This document shows, in pieces, positions 57,345 to 64,000 of a stretch of DNA of 64,000 bases. This DNA is from an uncultured Oscillibacter sp. (GTDB taxonomy: Bacteria; Bacillota; Clostridia; Oscillospirales; Oscillospiraceae): the NCBI GenBank assembly GCA_910578935.1, contig CAJTSM010000014.1, positions 1 to 64,000 of the forward strand, written 5' to 3'. A program made the translations under genes and the position numbers. The notes beneath the pieces are model-generated. The model was not told the origin of the DNA, did no database searches, and saw nothing but the letters and a program-made list of their open reading frames with translations. How positions within the stretch are numbered: the stretch's first letter is position 1; every line of letters starts with the position of its first letter.

Positions 57345-58478
57345 CTACAATTTTTTCTGCTCTCGGATGGCCGTCCGGAACATTTCTTCCGTCTGCTCAA
57401 TGGAATGGTCCAGGGCGTATTGCTTGGCGTGCTCACCGTAGCGCCTGCCCATTTCTTCCCGCTCTTTGGGATGCTCAAACCACCAGTCGATCTTCTCCGC
57501 CAGGGCGGCGGCGTCCCCGGCGGGGAACAGGCTCCGTTCGTCCAGAGCAAACTGGGGTGTGGCGGACCGGGGAGAATCGGCGATAACGGGCACCAGCCCG
57601 CAAGCGAATGCCTCCATGCAGCTCATGGCCTCAATTTCCGCGTCGGAGGTGTGGACATACAGGTCTGCCATATGAAGGATTTCAAGCAGGCGGCCGGGCT
57701 CATAAAATTCCATAACGATGGGATTTGGAAGCTCCTCTGCCAGGCGGTGGTACTTCTTCTCCAGAGGACCCTTTCCCGCCAGGATAACCTGAATGTCGTT
57801 CCTGTGGCGGCACTGGGCGCAGGCGTTGATCAGGACGTCCTGCCGCTTTTCCCCGGCGTAGCGGCCCACCATCAGCACGTTGAACTTCCCCCGCATCCAA
57901 TCCTCCTGGGGATTCCGCCCGTAGGTGTACTGCGGGCTGATGCCGTTGGAAATAACGTGGAGCTGAGCTGTGTAGCCGTGGTCCCGGAGCTGCCCCGCGA
58001 TCATGTTGCTGGGGCAATGGATATGGGTGAAGCGATTGAAAAAGGTGTCCCGGAACTTGGTGTAGACAAAGTCGTTCACCCGTTTGCTGTTGCCCAGGTG
58101 AAGGGTGAAGGTGATGTTCTCCGGCTGGCAGTGGAAGGCCGCCGTGTGGGGGATACCCAGGCGCTCTACATGCTTGAGGCCCATGACGGATAAGGGGGAG
58201 GGCATCATGAAGTGCACCACGTCCGCCCAGGCCGCCGCCTTCTCAAAGACGTGTTTGTTGGGAATCGCCAAGCGCATCCCCTGACTGGTGATGAGGTGTT
58301 CCACAATGGGGAGGAACTTCATCTGCCGGACGGCGTATTTGTAGTCCGTGGGCTTGCCGGTGGCGATGACCCGGACCTCGTTCCCATGTTCCTTCAGGGC
58401 CGTGGCGAAGCGGCGGGCGCTGATGGTGGTTCCATTGTTGGCGTCGTCGAACTGGTCGATGACCAAGACGATCTTCAT
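57345..58478 (-). CDS. GT4 family glycosyltransferase
   Basis: 377 aa. GT-B fold: N-terminal IVLVIDQFDDANNGTTISAR and C-terminal nucleotide site (MVGRYAGEKRQDVLINA; SDAEIEAMSCMEAFACG with the EX7E). Acts on a lipid-linked or surface sugar. Neighbours give no pathway. Confidence 0.88.
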   Translation of the reverse strand: MKIVLVIDQFDDANNGTTISARRFATALKEHGNEVRVIATGKPTDYKYAVRQMKFLPIVEHLITSQGMRLAIPNKHVFEKAAAWADVVHFMMPSPLSVMGLKHVERLGIPHTAAFHCQPENITFTLHLGNSKRVNDFVYTKFRDTFFNRFTHIHCPSNMIAGQLRDHGYTAQLHVISNGISPQYTYGRNPQEDWMRGKFNVLMVGRYAGEKRQDVLINACAQCRHRNDIQVILAGKGPLEKKYHRLAEELPNPIVMEFYEPGRLLEILHMADLYVHTSDAEIEAMSCMEAFACGLVPVIADSPRSATPQFALDERSLFPAGDAAALAEKIDWWFEHPKEREEMGRRYGEHAKQYALDHSIEQTEEMFRTAIREQKKL

Positions 58479-58494
58479 AATTTTGCCGTTCCTC

Positions 58495-58752
58495 TCAGTT
58501 TACGCCCAGAGCCTGCTCCAGCCCCAAGGCCAACTGATCGGGACAGGAAGTGCTTTTGGCTCCGCAGCCGATGCCTTTCAGGCGGCGGATGGCCTCCTGG
58601 GCGGGCATTCCCTTTACCAGGGCGGCGATGCCCTGGAGGTTGCCATGGCAGCCGCCGGTGACCCGGAGGGCCTGGATGACGCCTTGATCGTCCAGGTCTA
58701 CCTGCATTTCTCGGGAGCAGACGCCCCGGGGTTGAAACGTATAAGTTTTCAT
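58495..58752 (-). CDS. TSCPD domain protein
   Basis: 85 aa, residues 5-80 one TSCPD domain with the eponymous motif (STSCPDQL) and Cys at C13, C35 and C63. Found alone or at the end of ribonucleotide reductases; role unproven. 16 nt from the glycosyltransferase stop. Confidence 0.85.
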   Translation of the reverse strand: MKTYTFQPRGVCSREMQVDLDDQGVIQALRVTGGCHGNLQGIAALVKGMPAQEAIRRLKGIGCGAKSTSCPDQLALGLEQALGVN

Positions 58753-58853
58753 GGTTCGTACTCCTTTTCAAGCCGCCGGGAAAAGCGGTTCACGATTTAA
58801 CTTATACAGCATAGCACAAAGGAGGGGAAAAGGCAAGCCCCGCTTCCGGCCTG

Positions 58854-58996
58854 AGAGTGTCCAGTTGCGCATTTTATAACAGGGCCATCGTGTAGGGGCC
58901 GCCGCCCCCGGCGGCCTGCCGGCACAAGGATTGGGACTCGCATCGGGCCGCCCAAGGGGGCGGCCCCTACAGGATCAAATCTCCCCATTGGACACT
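58854..58996. mobile_element. MITE-like element, copy B, with 13-bp target duplication
   Basis: The element runs from AGAGTGTCCA to TGGACACT. It is flanked by exact copies of CGCTTCCGGCCTG at 58841-58853 and 58997-59009, which looks like a target-site duplication. The body matches copy A (42150-42290). Confidence 0.8.
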
Positions 58997-59135
58997 CGCT
59001 TCCGGCCTGGAGGAATTGGGCAGCGGGAAGGAAGAGAGCTGCGAGAGGAACCCAGGAGGGTGTGCCTGACAAAGAATGACGCGCAGAACCCAAAAATATC
59101 AGGCAGTCACCGCAAAATCAAGCCAATGTGACATA

Positions 59136-59155
59136 ATTTAACACCATTTAACACC
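59136..59155 (+). repeat. Tandem iteron-like repeat before repA
   Basis: ATTTAACACC occurs twice head to tail (59136-59145, 59146-59155), 61 nt ahead of the initiator gene. Short repeats of this sort act as binding sites for replication initiators. Confidence 0.5.
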
Positions 59156-59161
59156 CGAGAG

Positions 59162-59198
59162 AAAGCACGATTGAAAGATCGTGCTTTTTCTTTTGCCC
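59162..59198 (+). terminator. Terminator or leader hairpin before repA
   Basis: Stem AAAGCACGAT / ATCGTGCTTT, 6-nt loop, then TTCTTTT; just ahead of the initiator's ribosome-binding site. It may serve as an attenuator. Confidence 0.75.
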
Positions 59199-59215
59199 AA
59201 AAGGAGGCCCTGACC

Positions 59216-60160
59216 ATGCCGGAAATCATATTGTCAGATTATTTCTACGGCGATGAATCGGAGGAATTTGTCTATTTCAAAATCCCCCGCCAGTTGATCA
59301 CCAACCCGAAATTCAAGCACGTCTCCACGGACGCCAAGCTGCTGTATGGAATGCTGCTGGACCGCATGAGCCTGTCCGCCCGGAATGGCTGGTACGATGA
59401 CACTGGGCAGGTCTACATCTACTACTCCGTAGATGAGATATGCGGCGATATGACCTGCGGGCGGGACAAGGCCATGAAGCTGCTGGCCGAGCTGGACACG
59501 AAGAAGGGCGTCGGCCTGATCGAGCGGATCAAGCAGGGCCAGGGGAAGCCCACGAAAATCTACGTCAAGCGGTTCACTACCCGGACTATTCCGCCCAAAC
59601 CGGCCCCGCCACCCTTGGAGTCTTTCATGCCCTTTTCACAGGTCGATTTTTCCAACGTGCAGAAGTCGGAAATTCCGACGCCAAGAGGTGGAAAAAATCG
59701 ACGTGCAGCCGTCGAAAAACCCGACCCTAATTATACTAAAAGAAACCAGACAGAATTTATCCAGCCTGATCCATCCATCTCCCCCCGAAAGTCCCCCGCA
59801 GAAGGTTTGGAGATGGATCGATACGAACGAAGAAAAGAACTGAAAGCGAATATTGATTACGAGCGTTTGCGCAGAGAGCACCCCTGCGATGATATAGACG
59901 ACCTTTTGGAGCTGATGCTGGACACGGTATGCAGCACCGCCCCCGCCATACGGATTGGGGGCAGCGACATTCCCACGGAGGCGGTCAGAAACCGCTTCCT
60001 CCAGCTTGACAGCGAGCATATCCAGTATGTGATCGACGCGCTGAAACAGACTACCACGAAAATCAATAACATCCGGGCCTATCTGTTGACGGCGCTCTAC
60101 AACGCGCCGGTGACGATAGGCCCTTACTATTCCGCCGCCGTGCGGCATGACTTCCACTGA
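59216..60160 (+). CDS. repA: Replication initiator protein A (RepA_N, DUF6017)
   Basis: 314 aa from ATG 59216 (AAAAGGAGG upstream). The N-terminal 120 residues are RepA_N (YFYGDESEEFVYFKIPRQL, DAKLLYGMLLDRMSLS), and the last 100 match the DUF6017 C-terminus (IDDLLELMLDTVC...RAYLLTALYNAP). Such initiators drive replication of plasmids and of conjugative transposons in Clostridia. This marks the start of an inserted element. Confidence 0.93.
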   Translation: MPEIILSDYFYGDESEEFVYFKIPRQLITNPKFKHVSTDAKLLYGMLLDRMSLSARNGWYDDTGQVYIYYSVDEICGDMTCGRDKAMKLLAELDTKKGVGLIERIKQGQGKPTKIYVKRFTTRTIPPKPAPPPLESFMPFSQVDFSNVQKSEIPTPRGGKNRRAAVEKPDPNYTKRNQTEFIQPDPSISPRKSPAEGLEMDRYERRKELKANIDYERLRREHPCDDIDDLLELMLDTVCSTAPAIRIGGSDIPTEAVRNRFLQLDSEHIQYVIDALKQTTTKINNIRAYLLTALYNAPVTIGPYYSAAVRHDFH

Positions 60161-60192
60161 AATGAATCCCACCGTGGGACGCGATTTTTAGC
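60160..60192 (+). other. Conserved post-gene hairpin (copy 1)
   Basis: TCCCACCGTGGGA in AATGAATCCCACCGTGGGAC followed by CGATTTTT. A near copy follows the gene at 63708. Confidence 0.6.
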
Positions 60193-60219
60193 AAATATAT
60201 TTCAAAACGGAGGTTATTT

Positions 60220-61314
60220 ATGGCAAACGAAAACAGCAGAGCCCCCACGATCCCCAAGCCCCAGAGCATCCCCCTGGCGAAGATCCACGACCTGCCCGGC
60301 ATCCCCCTTTTCAGGCAGCCGGACAAGAACTACGGCGGCCTTGTCACCAGCATCCGGTCCGGCGGCGTGAAGGAGCCCGTGATCATTCGGCTCCGGGAGG
60401 ACGGCGAGTACCAGCTTGTGACCGGCTACCGGCGCATGAGGGCCAGCGAGCTTGCAAAGAAGCAGGAGATTCCCGCCTTGGTCTACGAGGTGAGCTTGCA
60501 GGAGGCCATCCGGGATCACGGGCTGGCGAATGGGAAGCCCACGCCCCCTATCCCCGGCAAGCTGGTGGAGCCTGGGGCCAAGAGCGAAAAGGAGGAAAAA
60601 GCCGACATCAAGGGGCCGGGAAAGCCGACTGCTGGAGAGGCCCCGGCCCCTAAGGTGGAGGGCAAGCCCGCCGCCCCTGTTGCTGGAGAGAAGCCCAAGG
60701 AGGCCCCCGTGACCGGCCCCGCCGCCAAGGGTCCTGCTGGAACCGCTATTTCCCAGGTGCTTGACGAGCGCCTGACGCCCCCGGACGAGAAGGCCAAGCG
60801 GGGCATTCCCGGCCCCAAGGAGAACGAAGCCTTCTTCATCCTCCTGCACCCCGCCTATCTGGAGAAGTCCAAGTACAATACCATTTCCGTGGACACCAGA
60901 AGCGAGGATTACCTGGAACTGAAAAAGTCCATTGAGCTGAACGGCGTGAAGGACCCCGTTCTCGCCCGGATTGGAGACGAGGGCACCCTGGAAATCCTCT
61001 CCGGCCAGCGCCGCCACCTGATCGCCACGGAGCTGAACTATCCCGTCCCCACCATCATCCAGAAAATCTCTGACGCCGACGCGAAAATCCTGGTGGCGGA
61101 CGGCAACCTCCACCGGCCCCATATCTCCATGTACGACCTCTCCCGCTCCCTGCGGATGAAGATGGAGGGCATGAAGCAGAAGGCGGGCCGGAAGAAGAAG
61201 GGGACCTTCAAGGCGGAGGAGCTGGACAGCGATGAAAAGCTGGCCCAGGAAATGGGCATGAAGGTGAGCAAGCTCAACCGGATCATCCGTCTGTCCGAGG
61301 CCACCAGCGAATGA
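60220..61314 (+). CDS. Tandem ParB-domain protein
   Basis: 364 aa. First ParB nuclease-like domain at 12-100 (LVTGYRRMRASELAK), a Pro/Ala/Lys-rich linker (about 105-200) and a second ParB domain at 215-300 (ISVDTRSEDYLELKKSIELN, LSGQRRHLIAT). Likely segregation or regulation of the element. The overlap of 4 nt with the next frame suggests coupling. Confidence 0.88.
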   Translation: MANENSRAPTIPKPQSIPLAKIHDLPGIPLFRQPDKNYGGLVTSIRSGGVKEPVIIRLREDGEYQLVTGYRRMRASELAKKQEIPALVYEVSLQEAIRDHGLANGKPTPPIPGKLVEPGAKSEKEEKADIKGPGKPTAGEAPAPKVEGKPAAPVAGEKPKEAPVTGPAAKGPAGTAISQVLDERLTPPDEKAKRGIPGPKENEAFFILLHPAYLEKSKYNTISVDTRSEDYLELKKSIELNGVKDPVLARIGDEGTLEILSGQRRHLIATELNYPVPTIIQKISDADAKILVADGNLHRPHISMYDLSRSLRMKMEGMKQKAGRKKKGTFKAEELDSDEKLAQEMGMKVSKLNRIIRLSEATSE

Positions 61315-61841
61315 AAAAGACGGAGAAGGCCGGAAAGCTGAGTGAACAGGCCATGCGGGACATCCTGGAGGACAAGGACCTGGCCCCCAAGCAGACCACG
61401 CCGCCCCCGGCTCCCCAGCCGCCCGCGCCGCCCAGCGGCCCCTCCGCTCCGCCGCCCATTCCGCCCTCCCCGGACGTGAAGCCGGGACAGACGCCGGGAA
61501 CGCCTATGGCTCCCAACACTTCCACACCCAGCACGCCGGGGTCCGTCAATTCCACTGGCCCTAAAAGGAGTATCAAATCCTGCATTATGTTGGCATCGCC
61601 GCTGACGAGCCGGACTGGATCAAGGGAGAGCAATACCCTCTTGTGGAGTGGGGCGTCACCGAGCCCCAGGCGCTGCAAATCTGCTATGACCGCGGCTTTG
61701 ACTGGGGCGGCTTGTATGAAATTTATCACCGCTGTTCCTGCTGGTGCTGTCCCTTACAGAGCATTGACGAGCTGCGGAAACTGCGCCGCCATCATCCTCA
61801 GCTCTGGGCAAAGCTGTTGGAGTTGGATGAAAAGGCATTGA
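61311..61841 (+). pseudogene. Small proline-rich protein joined to foreign sequence
   Basis: Starts at ATG 61311, overlapping the ParB stop. Residues 1-85 are plausible (KKTEKAGKLSEQAMRDILED, then Pro-rich). From about 61562 the reading in this frame becomes nonsense while another frame carries a clear protein fragment. The natural 3' end seems lost in a deletion. Confidence 0.5.
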
Positions 61842-62362
61842 CACAATTCGGGCACAACGCCCTGGGACAATTCAAGGAAAATTGGACGGTAGCCGCTCTG
61901 GAGGAACGGTTTGCCGCCGGACCAGCGGCCCCGAAGGAGAAGCCCACTCCGTCTATCCGCTCCAGAGCGCCGGGAACACAGCCCGCCAGCAACCCGGAAG
62001 CTCCAGCCGTTCCGAAAATAGGTCCGGCAGGGACACCGGCAGATCCTCCGGTCCCCAAGACACGGACGACAGGAACACGACCCGCGCCGATGCACGCTGA
62101 ATCTTGGAGGGCGGACAAGCCGCCCGCTCCGCCAACGCCTGGGGAGCGTATGCGGGAATGGGCCGTGGACAAGCGGAGAAGGCCCAGGAGCATAGACAGG
62201 CCCCCATCTCGCCGGAGTACGGGGAGCCGTCCCCGGTCAGATATTACGGGAAATTTTCCGCTGCCCCCGGCAGCTCCGTTCCTCCAAAAGAAACCCCTTC
62301 TTTTGAAAATCAATCCATCAATCAATCTATCAAGGAGCGGCCCCGGTTCTCCGCCATTCTGA
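61565..62362 (+). pseudogene. C-terminal fragment of a PAPS-reductase-like protein
   Basis: Frame starting just after a TAA at 61562 reads KEYQILHYVGIAADEPDWIK, then EWGVTEPQALQICYDRGFDW and CSCWCCPLQSIDELRKL. This is the C-terminal part of the phosphoadenosine phosphosulfate reductase-like proteins of phages and conjugative elements. The N-terminal ATP-binding half is missing, and the frame ends in proline-rich sequence at 62362. No good start codon exists; GTG 61643 lies inside the domain. Confidence 0.65.
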
Positions 62363-63708
62363 AAGAGAAGGCCCAGGGCTGGACGATCACCCCCAGGACT
62401 CGCCGGAGCGTGGAACAGACCGCCGGGAGTAGGTTGGTCCCTTCGAAAGCGTCCACTCCCGCAGGAAAGAAAACTACCGCAAAGCGCCTCGCGGAGCGGA
62501 TGCGCCAAAGGGCGAAAGCGGAGGCCCAGCGGACCATGAGCCAGGGCACGAAAAAGACGGCTAAGGCCGCCGCGGACCTCTCCCGGAAAGCGGCCACAGC
62601 CACCGCAAAGGCGGTGAAATCCCTGATCGGCGCCCTCTCCGCCCTAGTGGGCGGGGCCACCCTCGCCGCCGCTCTCTGCGTGATCTTCCTGATCGCCGCC
62701 GTGATCGCCTCGCCCTTTGGACTGCTCTTTTCCAACGAGCCGTCCCCCGGAGCCGTCCCGCTGAACGCCGCCGTGACGCAGATCAATGTGGAACTGACGG
62801 ACAAGCTGGCCCTGCTGCAAGCCGGGGACTATGACAGCATCGACATCCAGGGCACAGGCCCGGACTGGCGGGAGGTGGCGGCAGTGTTCGCCTGCAAAAC
62901 CGCCCTGGGCGCGGACGGCGTGGACGTGGCCGCGCTGACCCCGGACCGGGTGGACCGGCTGAAAGCCGTCTTTTGGGATATGTGCGAAATTGCCTCCAGT
63001 GTGGAAACCATAGACCACCCCGCCAGCGGTTCCGCGGAGGCGCGGACGGAGAAGATATTACATATCACCATTACCGCCAGGACCGCCGATGAAATGCGGA
63101 CGGCCTATCTGTTTACCCCCGAACAGGACCGCGCCCTGACGGAGTTCCTGGCGGAGCTGAACGGAATCGGGACCCTGCTGGGGGACCTGGGCATCACCCA
63201 GGAGGACGCCGCCGAGCTGCTGCGCCGTTTGCCCGAGGGCCTTTCCCCGGAACGCCGGGCCGTGGTGGAGACGGCCTGTAAGCTGGTGGGCAAGGTGAAT
63301 TATTTTTGGGGCGGGAAGTCCCTGGTCCTTGGCTGGGATTCCCGCTGGGGGACCATCCAAAAGGTTTGGGCGGCTGGCAGTCCCTCCACGGGGACCTACC
63401 GGCCCTACGGTATGGACTGTTCCGGCTTTGTGGACTGGACCTTTTACAATATGTCCGGCGGCAGCTACGTCATAGGCCACGGCGGAGGGGCCCGGATGCA
63501 GCACAGCTACTGCACGCCGATCTCCTGGTCCCAGGCCCAGCCCGGCGATTTGGTGTTCTACCCGGAGGATACCCATGTTGGCATCGTGGGCGGCTGGGAC
63601 GAGAGCGGCAATATACAGATCATCCACTGTGCCAGCGGGCAGAACAACGTGGTCATTACCGGAAAGGCCGGGTTTACCTCCATAGGCAGACCGGACTACT
63701 ACGGATGA
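62104..63708 (+). CDS. NlpC/P60 (C40) peptidase of conjugative element
   Basis: 534 aa. N-terminal low-complexity Lys/Arg-rich region, coiled basic segment (AKRLAERMRQRAKAEAQRTM), one TM at about 180-205, a soluble linker, and a C-terminal NlpC/P60 domain with catalytic C439 (GMDCSGFVDW) and H491 (THVGIVGGW). In Tn916- and CD1108-type elements such proteins open peptidoglycan for the transfer machine. The start is uncertain because the upstream frame is disturbed; ATG 62104 or a start further in could be used. Confidence 0.85.
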   Translation: MEGGQAARSANAWGAYAGMGRGQAEKAQEHRQAPISPEYGEPSPVRYYGKFSAAPGSSVPPKETPSFENQSINQSIKERPRFSAILKEKAQGWTITPRTRRSVEQTAGSRLVPSKASTPAGKKTTAKRLAERMRQRAKAEAQRTMSQGTKKTAKAAADLSRKAATATAKAVKSLIGALSALVGGATLAAALCVIFLIAAVIASPFGLLFSNEPSPGAVPLNAAVTQINVELTDKLALLQAGDYDSIDIQGTGPDWREVAAVFACKTALGADGVDVAALTPDRVDRLKAVFWDMCEIASSVETIDHPASGSAEARTEKILHITITARTADEMRTAYLFTPEQDRALTEFLAELNGIGTLLGDLGITQEDAAELLRRLPEGLSPERRAVVETACKLVGKVNYFWGGKSLVLGWDSRWGTIQKVWAAGSPSTGTYRPYGMDCSGFVDWTFYNMSGGSYVIGHGGGARMQHSYCTPISWSQAQPGDLVFYPEDTHVGIVGGWDESGNIQIIHCASGQNNVVITGKAGFTSIGRPDYYG

Positions 63709-63740
63709 AAAATGAATCTCACGGTGAGACGCGATTCCTG
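63709..63740 (+). other. Conserved post-gene hairpin (copy 2)
   Basis: AATGAATCTCACGGTGAGAC, with stem TCTC/GAGA where copy 1 has TCCC/GGGA, then CGATTCC. The paired change supports a functional RNA stem. Confidence 0.6.
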
Positions 63741-63790
63741 TTGGGGCTGTTGACAAAGTGATTGTTTGAAGCGCCGGATACGGTCGTAGG

Positions 63791-63851
63791 GTAAGCGTCA
63801 AAAGGGAGCGGCGGCCAAAGGAGTGGATCGCCGCTCCCCTTTGACGCTTAC
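63791..63851. repeat. Long inverted repeat near the window end
   Basis: GTAAGCGTCAAAAGGGAGCG(GCG) pairs with CGCCGCTCCCCTTTGACGCTTAC: 23 bp with one mismatch and a 15-nt loop. It could be a terminator, an element boundary or a transposon end pair. Confidence 0.7.
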
Positions 63852-63900
63852 GTCCCCCCTCAAATGGTGCTATTGGGCCTTGATTGTTTATGATGCAAAA

Positions 63901-64000
63901 ATGATGAAACGAAAGCGCACACTATGGGAGATATGGGGATTGTCTCGCAGCGAATGCAATAGTTCCCTATATGCTTTTTCTCTTGAAAGAGTAATATGCG
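63901..64000 (+). CDS. Possible start of a further gene (runs off the window)
   Basis: ATG 63901 opens a frame of 33 codons to the edge (MMKRKRTLWEIWGLSRSEC). No ribosome-binding site is seen and the base composition is lower in GC than its surroundings. Only a weak call. Confidence 0.2.
   Translation, partial: MMKRKRTLWEIWGLSRSECNSSLYAFSLERVIC

Noticed and set aside
55718..57586. 622-codon plus-strand frame spanning gerQ, cwlJ and DUF2200
   Set aside because: It crosses three real genes on the other strand and two intergenic gaps and has no homology signs.
59100..59135. Attachment site of the conjugative element
   Set aside because: No direct repeat partner can be seen because the right end of the element is outside the window.

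Overview
The window is a GC-rich stretch of a spore-forming Bacillota (Firmicutes) chromosome, most likely a Clostridia member of the Oscillospiraceae type. The case rests on gene families rather than a marker gene. Spore functions are present: collagen-like exosporium-type proteins, BofA, and a GerQ plus CwlJ/SleB pair. Anaerobe functions are present: a flavodiiron protein and no respiratory genes. Typical Firmicute neighbourhoods are present: era-yqzL-recO with mutS2 just downstream, rplM-rpsI, yaaL-bofA, and RNase J instead of RNase E. Genus cannot be fixed from this window.

Layout. 1-3.4 kb: two collagen-family genes, a small membrane protein, a broken helix-turn-helix gene, tRNA-Leu(CAA) and a membrane-anchored HTH protein. 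3.5-6.5 kb: two G3E (CobW/COG0523) metal-handling GTPases and a YjdF-like membrane protein. 6.6-7.4 kb: a mosaic of dispersed repeats. 7.4-10.5 kb: a GntR(YtrA)-controlled ABC exporter, a small-multidrug-export family protein and a lipoprotein. 10.6-16.4 kb: flavodiiron protein, DEAD-box helicase, small Xre regulator, RNase J with a long leader, and RadC. 16.5-21.6 kb: a DNA-repair-led operon (uvrB and followers). 21.6-23.1 kb: a divergent Xre regulator pair with a textbook operator, then tandem and mosaic repeats. 23.1-31.6 kb: uvrA, era, yqzL, recO, mutS2 and a nucleoside phosphorylase. 32.7-35.6 kb: copper resistance (copA carrying an internal copZ, and csoR). 35.7-42.1 kb: envelope, nuclease and metabolic genes ending in a lone AbiH-type defence gene. 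42.3-52.1 kb: an S-layer-homology protein, a MacAB-like exporter and a TAXI-type TRAP transporter. 52.5-58.8 kb: CBS protein, tadA, yaaL-bofA, ribosomal proteins L13/S9, gerQ-cwlJ, a glycosyltransferase and a TSCPD protein. 59.1-64 kb: the start of an integrative/conjugative-type element (RepA_N initiator, tandem-ParB protein, remnants of a PAPS-reductase-like gene, NlpC/P60 transfer hydrolase).

How the genes fit together. Several control circuits can be read directly. A LexA-type box lies on the uvrB promoter. A CsoR operator fills the spacer of the csoR-copA promoter. An inverted repeat overlaps the GntR promoter. A 15-bp perfect palindrome lies between the two divergent genes at 21.9 kb. 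Copper export appears to yield both the ATPase and a free chaperone from one reading frame through an internal ribosome-binding site. GerQ and CwlJ form the known coat-hydrolase pair for germination.

The most unusual features are non-coding: two copies of a roughly 140-bp MITE-like element, one with an exact 13-bp target duplication; a three-unit array with a 134-bp period; shared repeat blocks in at least four intergenic regions with compensatory stem changes; and two mutually exclusive hairpins between the TRAP binding protein and its permease. No completely new multi-gene system is evident. The best candidates for further study are the copA/copZ overlap, the TRAP hairpin switch and the mobile-element remnants.
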